From: Aureimonas ureilytica
GTDB lineage: Bacteria; Pseudomonadota; Alphaproteobacteria; Rhizobiales; Rhizobiaceae
Length of the DNA: 64,000 bases
Assembly: GCF_001475935.1 (NCBI RefSeq)
Contig: NZ_LDQA01000022.1
Location: forward strand, 1 to 64,000
Reading direction: 5' to 3'
Shown here one piece after another: positions 42,745-50,285 of the stretch (position 1 is the stretch's first letter; every line of letters begins with the position of its first letter). Both the position numbers and the translations under genes were made by a program. The notes under the pieces are model-generated. The model had not been told where the DNA came from. It searched no databases and was given only the letters and a program-made list of their open reading frames with translations.

Positions 42745-43611
42745 TCAGACCGCCGTGCCGTGCGTCCGGTCGTAGCGATTGACGGCGGACGGCGCCCATC
42801 CCTCCGGCAGGCGGTTCGGCTTGTAGACCTCCACCATCAGCGGATAGCAGGCCGCCGCGTCCGAGGAATGAACCGTCGAACAGTCGCCGCCGGGACACGC
42901 CGACAGGCAACCCAGAAGATCGATCTCGGCGAAGAATTCCAGATAATCCCCCGGCCGCACCGGGCTCGCCTTCATGAAATACTGCCCGGTATCGCGTGTG
43001 AAGCCGGTGCACATGAAGACGTTGAGCACGTCATGCACATGGCGCTCGGCCTCATGAAGCGGCAGGCCCGTTTCCTGTGCCAGCGCGCGGGTGAGGTTGG
43101 AATGGCAGCAATGGTGGTAGGTGCCGCCATCGCTGAGGAGCGAATGCGTATAGGGATCGCAGCGCGTTCCGATCACGTCATGGACCGCGCCGCCGAAGGC
43201 ATCGAACCCGTACCAATCGAGCGTATCATGCGTGATCGTCGCCATGGGGCGGAGCGTGGGAAAGCTGGAGAAGAGCTGATCGCTAAGGCCGACATGCGTG
43301 CCAACCAGCGCGCGCGTCTTGCCGCTATAGAAGCGCTCCGTCAGATCGTTCGCATGGAACAGATTGAGATCGCCGACCTGCGGCCCGTCCACGGAGAGAA
43401 TGCGGAAGAAATGCCCGGCCGGCGCATGGAAGCAGGCCGCGTCGCGCGCCGGCACCGTGACCCGCTCCACCAAACTCCAATCCTCGCGCACAGCGCGATA
43501 GGCCGCGAGATCGGGCCTTGGCAGGGTCTCGACGGGATAGCAGACAACGGGCGCAACGGCCTTGCGAGCCTCGGCATCCACGGGAGCGGTCGTCAGGGGC
43601 TGGGGCTTCAC
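42745..43611 (-). CDS. DUF1989 / urea carboxylase-associated family protein
   Basis: A 288-residue protein. The DUF1989 core spans about residues 52-250: RVTVPARDAACFHAPAGHFFRI, DGPQVGDLNLFHANDLTERFYSGKTRALVG, SFPTLRPMATITHD, and HDVIGTRCDPYTHSLL with HHCCHSNLTRAL. The Cys/His-rich part suggests a metal site. Family members usually sit beside urea carboxylase genes and act in amidine or urea metabolism. No such gene is nearby, so this is an orphan copy. A GTG at 43611 has GGAG seven bases upstream and is the most likely start; the frame continues upstream without conserved sequence. Confidence 0.82.
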   Translation of the reverse strand: MKPQPLTTAPVDAEARKAVAPVVCYPVETLPRPDLAAYRAVREDWSLVERVTVPARDAACFHAPAGHFFRILSVDGPQVGDLNLFHANDLTERFYSGKTRALVGTHVGLSDQLFSSFPTLRPMATITHDTLDWYGFDAFGGAVHDVIGTRCDPYTHSLLSDGGTYHHCCHSNLTRALAQETGLPLHEAERHVHDVLNVFMCTGFTRDTGQYFMKASPVRPGDYLEFFAEIDLLGCLSACPGGDCSTVHSSDAAACYPLMVEVYKPNRLPEGWAPSAVNRYDRTHGTAV

Positions 43612-43951
43612 ATGCACACTCCGGTTGGAACCAAGCTCGTGCCTTCGATAGCGCGAAGGCGCGAGCCTTGTCATCGTCGGGGGAGGGCGGCTTGTGGAGC
43701 GTGGCGACACGATCCTGTGTCGATGCCGTTGAGTGCTGTCTCCAGCCGCCTCCAGTTTCCCTTTGGAAGCAGGGATGGCCGGTTCGCCGCCTTAAGCCAG
43801 TGAGACTCGAGGTCAGGAAAGGCATGGCGGCGAGTGTCGCGGGTAGGCTGCGTGGCTCAGCCCGCTTGTCGCTGGTCTGGCGAGAATGGCTTGCCGAGAG
43901 CGCATCGGCCGGTCAGTCTCCGCGCCTGTGAGGCACGGCCGGGGGAGAAGC
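43612..43951. other. Intergenic region, divergent promoters
   Basis: About 340 bases between the divergent DUF1989 and dihydroxyacetone kinase genes. No credible gene. Two short perfect hairpins are visible: GCCTTCG/CGAAGGC (43641-43660) and CGACAC/GTGTCG (43705-43722). They might be regulator sites. Confidence 0.5.
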
Positions 43952-45646
43952 ATGAAGAAGCTCATCAACGATCCGAAGACGCTGGTCGCCGAGATGCTGG
44001 AAGGGGCGGTGCGGCAGGCACCGGGGCAGGTGCTTCTGGCTGGCGAAAGCGTCGTTCTGCGCCGGGACGCGACACCCCCGAATATCGGGCGCGTCGCCGT
44101 CCTGTCGGGCGGCGGCAGCGGCCATGAGCCCGCTCACGCCGGCTATGTCGGGGAGGGGATGCTGACGGCGGCGGTCGCGGGCGATGTCTTCACCTCGCCC
44201 TCCTCGGACGCGGTTCTGGCGGGCTTGCGCGCGGTCACGGGCGAGGCGGGAGCGCTGCTCATCGTCAAGAACTATACCGGAGACCGGCTCAATTTCGGCC
44301 TGGCAGCGGAAATCCTGAGAGGCGAGGGCAAGCCGGTCGAGATCGTCGTGGTGGCCGATGATGTGGCGCTGCGCGACACTGTGCCCAAGACGCGCCGGCG
44401 CGGCATTGCCGGCACCGTGCTGGTTCACAAGATCGCGGGCGCGGCGGCCGAGCGGGGCGGTGACTTGGCCGAGGTCGCAAGGCTTGCCAGCGCGGCCGCC
44501 GCCGATCTCGGCTCCATGGGCCTCGCGCTGGAGCCCTGCATCGTGCCGGCCGCCGGCAAGGCGGGCTTTGCCTTGGGCGAAAGCGAGATCGAACTCGGCC
44601 TCGGCATTCATGGCGAACCGGGCGTGCGCCGGGCGTCGATGCAGCCGGCCGCCGCGCTGGTTGAGATTCTTCTGTCGGCCATCGCGGACGATCTCGCGCT
44701 GAAGCGGGGCGAGCGCTGCGTCCTTCTCGTCAACGGCCTCGGCGGCACGCCCCCGATGGAGCTCGACGTGGTGGCGCGCGAAGCGCTGGCGCAGGCCGAA
44801 GCGCGTGGGCTCGTCGTCGAGCGCGCCTGGACGGGGACGCTCCTCTCGGCGCTCGACATGCGGGGCTGTTCGCTGTCTCTCCTGCGCGTGGACGATGCGC
44901 GACTGGCCCTGCTGGACGCGCCCACCGGCGCGCCGGCTTGGCCGGGTGGCGGACATCTCAATCGCGACATGCATCTGGCAGCAGCCGAAACTCCGGCCAG
45001 GGAAGAGCAGAATGCGCCCGTTCCAGCTGAGATGGAGGCGATGCGGCGCGTCAGCCTTGCGGTCATGTCGGCCATGGAGGCGGCGGAAGCGGAACTGACC
45101 GATCTCGACGCGCGCGCCGGGGATGGCGATCTCGGCGCCAGTCTCGCGCGCGGCGCCGAGGCGGTTCGTGCGCTACCCAGCGGCGCATGGGCCGATCCTC
45201 CTACCGCGCTGCGATCCATGGCCGATGCGCTTCGGCGCGCGATCGGCGGCAGTTCGGGGCCGTTCTACGCTACGGGCCTGATGCGGGCCGCCCGTGAACT
45301 CGCAATCGGCACGTCGGACGCCCGAGCAGTCGCCGCGGCCATGAAGGCGGCCTGCGATGCGATCGCGGAGCTCGGAGGAGCGCAGGAGGGCGACCGGACC
45401 ATGCTGGACGCGTTGTGTCCGGCCGAACGAGCGCTCAGCGACTCCGTGGCGGCGGGCGAGTCGCTGCCGACGGCCTTTGCCAGAGCCGAGGAAGCCGCCC
45501 GCAATGGAGCGGCAGCGAGCGCTCAGATGTCACCGCGCCTTGGCCGCGCAAGCTATCTCGGCGAGCGCGCCCTCGGCATTCCCGACGCCGGAGCCGTCGC
45601 CGTCTCCATTTGGCTACGCGCGATCGCGGAGGCCTTACGAAGCTAA
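43952..45646 (+). CDS. ATP-type dihydroxyacetone kinase, DhaK-DhaL fusion
   Basis: A 564-residue cytosolic kinase. Residues about 1-330 are the DhaK domain: KKLINDPKTLVAEML, GRVAVLSGGGSGHEPAHAGYVG, and substrate-binding covalent His in LGLGIHGEPGV. Residues about 365-564 are the DhaL domain with the ADP/Mg site LDARAGDGDLGASLARG and GGSSGPFYATGLMRAA. It phosphorylates dihydroxyacetone or a related ketose such as erythrulose using ATP, because both domains are in one chain and no PTS DhaM is adjacent. GGGGGAG precedes the ATG at 43952; the frame is open further upstream. It stands alone next to tRNA-Thr. Confidence 0.9.
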   Translation: MKKLINDPKTLVAEMLEGAVRQAPGQVLLAGESVVLRRDATPPNIGRVAVLSGGGSGHEPAHAGYVGEGMLTAAVAGDVFTSPSSDAVLAGLRAVTGEAGALLIVKNYTGDRLNFGLAAEILRGEGKPVEIVVVADDVALRDTVPKTRRRGIAGTVLVHKIAGAAAERGGDLAEVARLASAAAADLGSMGLALEPCIVPAAGKAGFALGESEIELGLGIHGEPGVRRASMQPAAALVEILLSAIADDLALKRGERCVLLVNGLGGTPPMELDVVAREALAQAEARGLVVERAWTGTLLSALDMRGCSLSLLRVDDARLALLDAPTGAPAWPGGGHLNRDMHLAAAETPAREEQNAPVPAEMEAMRRVSLAVMSAMEAAEAELTDLDARAGDGDLGASLARGAEAVRALPSGAWADPPTALRSMADALRRAIGGSSGPFYATGLMRAARELAIGTSDARAVAAAMKAACDAIAELGGAQEGDRTMLDALCPAERALSDSVAAGESLPTAFARAEEAARNGAAASAQMSPRLGRASYLGERALGIPDAGAVAVSIWLRAIAEALRS

Positions 45647-45823
45647 GGCGGTTCGTTTCATGCAAAGGAAAAGGGATGGCGCTTGGGCGTCCTCCCGAGT
45701 CAGTGTCGCAACTCCGACGAAGAGCCGAGCAGTATAGTGACGCGCTCCAGTACCAAAAGACGGCACCGCAAAATGTAGCTTGTCGTTCGATCAGAGTAAA
45801 AGTCTTTTTGGTGGGGAAGTATC

Positions 45824-45898
45824 TGGTGCTGCGAGAGAGGATTGAACTCTCGACCTCTCCATTACCAATGGAGTGCTCTACCACTGAGCTACCGCAGC
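45824..45898 (-). tRNA. tRNA-Thr(GGT)
   Basis: The minus strand folds into a 75-base tRNA with CCA encoded. The acceptor stem is GCTGCGG/TCGCAGC (one G-T pair), D-stem GCTC/GAGC, anticodon stem CTCCA/TGGAG with loop TTGGTAA giving anticodon GGT (Thr), and T-stem GAGAG/CTCTC with TTCAATC loop. Confidence 0.95.
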
Positions 45899-46063
45899 GC
45901 TTCGATGGCGGCTATTTGCCATAGGGAGCCGAGGAAGGCAAGCAGGATTCTGCTGTCTTTTTTCATCGTGCCGACATGAGAAAAGGCTAGACAGGCTTTT
46001 TCGAGCCTTCTATAAGGCACTCACCAACGCAGAGATGCACTTCGAAAGAAGAAGCGCTGCGAA

Positions 46064-46139
46064 GCCCAAGTAGCTCAGTTGGTAGAGCATGCGACTGAAA
46101 ATCGCAGTGTCGGTGGTTCGATTCCGCCCTTGGGCACCA
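46064..46139 (+). tRNA. tRNA-Phe(GAA)
   Basis: A 76-base tRNA with encoded CCA. The acceptor stem is GCCCAAG/CTTGGGC, D-stem GCTC/GAGC, anticodon stem TGCGA/TCGCA with loop CTGAAAA giving anticodon GAA (Phe), and the T arm contains GGTTCGATTCC. A T-run follows the CCA end. Confidence 0.97.
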
Positions 46140-46511
46140 TTTTTCATCATCAGAACTAAACAAGAAAATCCTCTTCTGATCAGGCGTTTCTCTGCGCAGA
46201 TAATGCTGTTCGCGTCGACATATAGAGATGCGCCGTTGCGCTGTTCAGAACCCGCGCAAAGACAGCGACCGTCCATTGATTTTTCGAATGGATTGGGACG
46301 TTGGTTCGAGCATTTCCACAGACCATGCCTCGACTGACCCCGAGCCTCTCCTTCGGACAACCCTTGGTGGAGGACGGATGCGAAGTCCGACGACCCGGAA
46401 ATCTGGCCCGCGAACTACACCTCTGGCCGCCCCGTATGAGGCGCGTTAGGAGGGGCATCGGGTCGCCTTGCAGAGGCGACGGGCGCTGCGGTCATCAGGG
46501 CAGGTTGGGAT
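46140..46511. other. Intergenic region, no gene recognised
   Basis: About 370 bases between tRNA-Phe and the acyltransferase gene. No credible gene, no integrase remnant and no repeat of the tRNA 3' end was seen in the downstream sequence. A short inverted repeat TCCATT/AATGGA (near 46272-46293) is the only structure. Confidence 0.5.
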
Positions 46512-47741
46512 ATGGATACGCCCCGAAACGGAGTGCGCGGGAAATTGGCGGAGCTGGAAGCGCTTCGTGGCATCGCGGCCCTTATCGTGCTCGTGCATCA
46601 TACGATGCTGGCCTTCACGCCGCGTCTTCATGGTCTGACCTATCCGGGCCAGGCCTATTCGCTATCGCGCACGCCGGCCTTCGCGCTCGTCAACGGGTCG
46701 GCGGCGGTTGTCGTCTTCTTCGTCTTGTCGGGCTATGTGCTCTCGCTCGGCGTGCTGCGCACCGGCAGCGCACAGCTGGCCGCGACGTCCGCCCTGAAGC
46801 GCTGGCCGCGTCTGGCGGGTCCGGTGATGTTGACTAACCTGATGGCCGGGCTTGTCATGGCGTTCGGCGGATTTTCGAATCAGGCCGTCGCACCGCTCGT
46901 ACCGTCCATCTGGCTCGGCTGGTTCTACACGTGGTCCAGCGCGGGCCTGCGCGAAATTCCCGATAGTCTTTGGGAAGGGGCAACGACCTTCTTCACCGGC
47001 CACGCGGCTTATAACTCCAGCCTCTGGACTATGTTCTACGAGTTCGCCGGTAGCCTCCTCGTGCTTGGGGCAGCGCTCCTCATGGTTCGACTGGAGCGGT
47101 TACGGTGGGTTGGCCTGGTCTCAATTGGCTGTGCCGCGTTCTGCATCAGCCCCAGGCTGACCCCCTTCCTTGTCGGCCTCGGGCTTGCGTGGCGTGATCG
47201 CACGAAGAGGGAGGATTGGGGCTCGGGACGAATCCTGTTGGCCGTCTCTGCCATTCTGCTTCTCGCCGGATATCATGAAAATGTCGTCGGTGGCCGCCCC
47301 GAGGGCTTCTATGCCGCGCTTGCGCCGGTGGCCGAATGGGACGCGCTGCGCCTTCGCGTGGTTCTGCATACGATTGCCGCCTGCCTCGCGCTGCTCTTGT
47401 TTCGCCGCTCGGCGGGGCTGCGGCGTGCCATGAGTGGCCGGCTGGGGCGCGGGCTCGGGTTTCTGTCGTTCGGAATCTATCTTTGCCAAGTCCTCGTCAT
47501 CTGTTCCGTCTCCAGTCTGACATTCGAAGCCACGGCCGGGGCAGGGTGGTTCGTACAGATCGCGGCGACCTTTGGGGTGACGATGCTGGGAACTGTGGTG
47601 CTCGCCGTGCCGGTCGCCGTCTTCGATCGATGGTGGACGGGCTGGGTCGGCCGCGTGATACCGTCTCGTGGTCGCAGGGCGAACGCGGATCGATCGGCTA
47701 CGGCTGAACCAAGCGCTGACCGATGGGGCGGGCGTTCGTAA
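46512..47741 (+). CDS. Acyltransferase 3 family membrane protein
   Basis: A 409-residue polytopic membrane O-acyltransferase. The catalytic-region motif ELEALRGIAALIVLVHHTMLAF with its Arg and His pair leads the protein, and about ten membrane spans follow, with FFVLSGYVLSLGVLR, LWTMFYEFAGSLLVLGAAL and LGFLSFGIYLCQVLVI. It is distantly similar to the acyltransferase at 12292. It probably acetylates a surface glycan. The C-terminal 40 residues are an Arg/Ser-rich soluble tail. There is no strong ribosome binding site at the ATG. It sits 370 bases after tRNA-Phe on the same strand; no polysaccharide genes are adjacent. Confidence 0.88.
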   Translation: MDTPRNGVRGKLAELEALRGIAALIVLVHHTMLAFTPRLHGLTYPGQAYSLSRTPAFALVNGSAAVVVFFVLSGYVLSLGVLRTGSAQLAATSALKRWPRLAGPVMLTNLMAGLVMAFGGFSNQAVAPLVPSIWLGWFYTWSSAGLREIPDSLWEGATTFFTGHAAYNSSLWTMFYEFAGSLLVLGAALLMVRLERLRWVGLVSIGCAAFCISPRLTPFLVGLGLAWRDRTKREDWGSGRILLAVSAILLLAGYHENVVGGRPEGFYAALAPVAEWDALRLRVVLHTIAACLALLLFRRSAGLRRAMSGRLGRGLGFLSFGIYLCQVLVICSVSSLTFEATAGAGWFVQIAATFGVTMLGTVVLAVPVAVFDRWWTGWVGRVIPSRGRRANADRSATAEPSADRWGGRS

Positions 47742-47806
47742 CGGAGGCGCACGCCGCACTGCGTTCGCGCGCTCACCTCTTGATCCGCGTTGTGCGCTTG
47801 CAGGCC

Positions 47807-48283
47807 CTATCGCAGACGCGAAAGCCGGCCTGCGACGATGCGTTCGATGCGCCAGAGCGCGTCCGATAAGGCTGGTCTGTCGGCGCAAGGAATCTGGCGC
47901 GTCAGATCGTCATTCATGGCGGACCAGACCTGCCGGACCTCGCTGCGGACCCGCGCGCCATCCTCGGTCAAAACCACGAAGGTTCGCCGGAGATCGGCGT
48001 CGTCCATCTCGCGCCGGCACCAGCCCCGCCGCTCCAGACTGTCCAGCATTTTCGAAACGGTCGAAGGCCGAACGGAAAGCTCCCGCGCGATCTCGCAAAT
48101 GCCGCGCCGTTGGTCGGGATCGATCGCGTCCAGAAGCTGATCCTGCCCCGCCACGACGCCGATTTCGGCGAGCTTCAGCGAGATGAGCTGGCGCGTGGAC
48201 TTGGACAGAGCGAGGAGCGGTCGAATGAGATTGTCTGGCACGTTCTCACATGTCGGCTCGGCCGTTATTTCTGCCACGGTCAT
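47807..48283 (-). CDS. MarR-family transcriptional regulator
   Basis: A 158-residue winged helix-turn-helix protein. The DNA-binding region is RRGICEIARELSVRPSTVSKMLDSLERRGWCRREMDDADLRRTFVVLTEDGARV, with the D-D-x-R-R wing expected for MarR. The N- and C-terminal helices make the dimer. MarR proteins usually respond to small phenolic or oxidising compounds. It diverges from the gamma-glutamylcyclotransferase-like gene and converges on the acyltransferase. The target is not evident. Confidence 0.85.
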   Translation of the reverse strand: MTVAEITAEPTCENVPDNLIRPLLALSKSTRQLISLKLAEIGVVAGQDQLLDAIDPDQRRGICEIARELSVRPSTVSKMLDSLERRGWCRREMDDADLRRTFVVLTEDGARVRSEVRQVWSAMNDDLTRQIPCADRPALSDALWRIERIVAGRLSRLR

Positions 48284-48473
48284 CGCATTCGCCGTTCGTT
48301 TCGTGATTCATTCGAACACACTGACCAAGCGGGCGGGACAGGTCTTTTAACTGCTTATCATCCGTGGGATTGGGGGCGCCCGTCTTGAGCGGCGCGACGG
48401 CGCGCGACATTTCGCCTGATCCACCGAAGCGAAACGACAGGAACCGTGGGACGGACGGCTGCCTTATCCCGAC

Positions 48474-48881
48474 ATGCTTCATGTCTTTGTCTACGGCACG
48501 CTCAAACGCGGTTTTCCATTTCACTCCCTCGGACTGGCCAGGAGTGAGTTTCTAGGTGAGGTGCGGACCAGCGAACCCTATCCCATGGTGATCGCCGGAT
48601 CGTTCTACGGCCCGATGATGCTGGACCGTCCCGGCCATGGCCTGCCCGTGTGGGGCGAGTTGTACGGAGTCGAGCCCGACCACCTTCCTCGGCTGGACGA
48701 GTTGGAAGGCGTCGGCAAGCCCGGCAGCTTCCGCTCGAAATTGCGCATTCGCGCCCGTTCCGGCGGCGAGCCGCAAGAGACGATCGGCTATATGAAGGCG
48801 CGCAACTGGCTCAGCCCCGTTCACACGGGCTATCTTTCCGATTATCGCGACACCCGTTTCATCCCGCCCTGGGAGCGCTGA
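48474..48881 (+). CDS. AIG2-like / gamma-glutamylcyclotransferase-family protein
   Basis: A 135-residue cytosolic protein. The family opens with VFVYGTLKRGFPFHSLG, where YGTLKRG is the substrate-binding signature, and has VWGELYGVEPDHLPRLDELEG containing the catalytic Glu region, then YRDTRFIPPW. Family members act on gamma-glutamylamines or glutathione to give pyroglutamate. The start coincides with the beginning of the domain. It is divergent from the MarR gene by 190 bases, so MarR may control it. Confidence 0.85.
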   Translation: MLHVFVYGTLKRGFPFHSLGLARSEFLGEVRTSEPYPMVIAGSFYGPMMLDRPGHGLPVWGELYGVEPDHLPRLDELEGVGKPGSFRSKLRIRARSGGEPQETIGYMKARNWLSPVHTGYLSDYRDTRFIPPWER

Positions 48882-49042
48882 CGGCGTCCCAGCGAATCGG
48901 AACCGATGAATGCCGGCCGCTCAATCGCTGCCGACAGCGGCTTCGTTGTCGCGCGTGTCGTCAGGAAGGCTTCCCGTGCCCGGCGTGGCGTCCTTGTTGG
49001 TGAGTCTGGAATCGGTGTGGGGACCCGCTGCCGGCTTGCAAT

Positions 49043-49177
49043 ATGGATCATCCGCGCGGGATCAAGACTGAAGGCGATCAGGTCGCCCACCGCGCCATGA
49101 AGGGCTGGGTGATCATCCTCATTCTGGCGGCACTGGCTCTGCTGCTAATTGTCTTCGTTCTGGTCGGGCAGAGCTAG
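49043..49177 (+). CDS. Possible small single-pass membrane protein
   Basis: An open frame of 44 codons, with a second in-frame ATG at 49097 leaving 26. The last 26 residues (KGWVIILILAALALLLIVFVLVG) are one strong hydrophobic span of the kind found in small bacterial membrane proteins. Neither ATG has a good ribosome binding site. It converges with the phosphopantetheinyl transferase gene and overlaps its stop by a few bases. It may be real, or a chance hydrophobic frame. Confidence 0.35.
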   Translation: MDHPRGIKTEGDQVAHRAMKGWVIILILAALALLLIVFVLVGQS

Positions 49178-49809
49178 AAAGACGCCAGTGTGACGATCCT
49201 TGGGAACGTCAGATGCCGGAGCTGGAACCTGTGGCCGGTGCGGGTCGTGGCGTGGCCGGCGGGCAGATCGATGGCGATGTCGCCATAATCCAGGAAGCGG
49301 CCGTCGAGCGGGAAGGCAGCTTTGTAGACCGCCTCCTTGGCGCTGAAGAGAAGCCGTGCCGCGAAGCTCGGTTCCAGATCGCCGGTGCGGTCGTTGGGCA
49401 TGACGACGAGATCGAGAAGCTCGTCCGGCAGGGGCAGGCTGGGCTCCACGTCGATGCCGAGCGAGCGGATCGCGCCGACGCTTGCCACCGCCGCCACCGC
49501 CATCGTCTCGTCATGGGCGAGCGAGCCGACCACCCCGTCCGGCCAGAGCGGCTGGCCCGAGGGGCCACGTGGAATTTCAACCGCTTCGCCGAGCCGCGCC
49601 GACAGAAGCGTGCGCGCAGCCAGCCGAGCCGCGCCGCTCGCCCGCCGCCGCTCCGCCCCGCGCGCAGAGATCGAGCGCGCTTCGGCTGGCAGGAGATAGC
49701 TCTCGTCGCCCGGCCGGATCCGGCGGCAGGCCAGCGCGATGCCCTCGGTGACGAGGCGGCCCAGCGCCGCGGCGAGCGCGATCTCGTCCGGGGCGTCGTC
49801 CGTCGTCAG
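49174..49809 (-). CDS. 4'-phosphopantetheinyl transferase (EntD/Sfp type), apparent CTG start
   Basis: This 211-residue frame activates carrier proteins by adding phosphopantetheine from CoA to serine. Motifs include SYLLPAEARSI near residue 38, PRGPSGQPLWPDG, SLAHDE, IRSLGIDVEP (Mg-binding GIDVE) and LFSAKEAVYKAAF (the xxKEAVYK motif). It is open back to a stop well inside the GNAT gene, but from the GTG at 49533 back it has no ATG, GTG or TTG at all; starting at 49533 would delete the first 90 residues of the conserved domain. A CTG at 49809 overlaps the GNAT stop (C-TGA) and has GAGG seven bases upstream. It would prime the peptide synthetase of the same operon. Confidence 0.82.
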   Translation of the reverse strand: MTTDDAPDEIALAAALGRLVTEGIALACRRIRPGDESYLLPAEARSISARGAERRRASGAARLAARTLLSARLGEAVEIPRGPSGQPLWPDGVVGSLAHDETMAVAAVASVGAIRSLGIDVEPSLPLPDELLDLVVMPNDRTGDLEPSFAARLLFSAKEAVYKAAFPLDGRFLDYGDIAIDLPAGHATTRTGHRFQLRHLTFPRIVTLASF

Positions 49810-50285
49810 CGTCGGGCCTCGGCGGCAGGCCAGACGAGCCGAGCGATCATTTCGCCGTCCTCGTCCAACCCCTTTTCCTGAAAGCCGGCCGCACGATAAA
49901 GCCGGCGCGCGGCCTCGTTGCCGGGGTCGTAGCAGATCGAGACTTCGCGGACATGGCCGAGCGCGCGGATCTCCGACAGGGCGGCCTGCACCACCGCTCG
50001 GCCGTAGCCTTTGCCCTGCTCATCGGGAGCGATCATCAGGCGATAGATGCGCGCCTCGCTCTCGCTTTCCGAGGCGTCGTACATGAGGAACCCGACCAAT
50101 TGATCGCCAGCCAAGACGGCGCGCGGCCGGGCGTCGGCGTCTTCTTCCGCTTCGGCGAGCGAGTCGGCGTTGCTGGCGAGGAAATGCGCCTGTGACTCTC
50201 CCAGGACCATCGCCGCGATGGCGGTGCGGTTGGTGTCATCGACGGGCGCCAGCCGCACCTTGGCTTGAGCGGGCTCGGTGCTCAC
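49806..50285 (-). CDS. GNAT-family N-acetyltransferase
   Basis: A 159-residue acetyltransferase. The core has ARIYRLMIAPDEQGKGYGRAVVQAAL, where Q-G-K-G-Y-G-R is the acetyl-CoA pyrophosphate loop, then VSICYDPGNEAARRLYRAAGFQEKG. The GTG at 50285 overlaps the synthetase stop as GTGA and has GGAG eight bases upstream, so it is preferred over an in-frame GTG at 50294. Between a polyamino-acid-type synthetase and its PPTase, a likely job is to acetylate the product or precursor, or to give self-protection against a cationic peptide. Both are inferences. Confidence 0.82.
   Translation of the reverse strand: MSTEPAQAKVRLAPVDDTNRTAIAAMVLGESQAHFLASNADSLAEAEEDADARPRAVLAGDQLVGFLMYDASESESEARIYRLMIAPDEQGKGYGRAVVQAALSEIRALGHVREVSICYDPGNEAARRLYRAAGFQEKGLDEDGEMIARLVWPAAEARR

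Noticed and set aside
46064-46511. tRNA-Phe as an integration site for an island
   Set aside because: No integrase, no repeat of the tRNA 3' end and no change of gene style downstream.
49209-49580. An alternative minus frame with an ATG over the PPTase gene
   Set aside because: It has a normal start codon but Arg/Ser-rich nonsense; the PPTase motifs are in the other frame.
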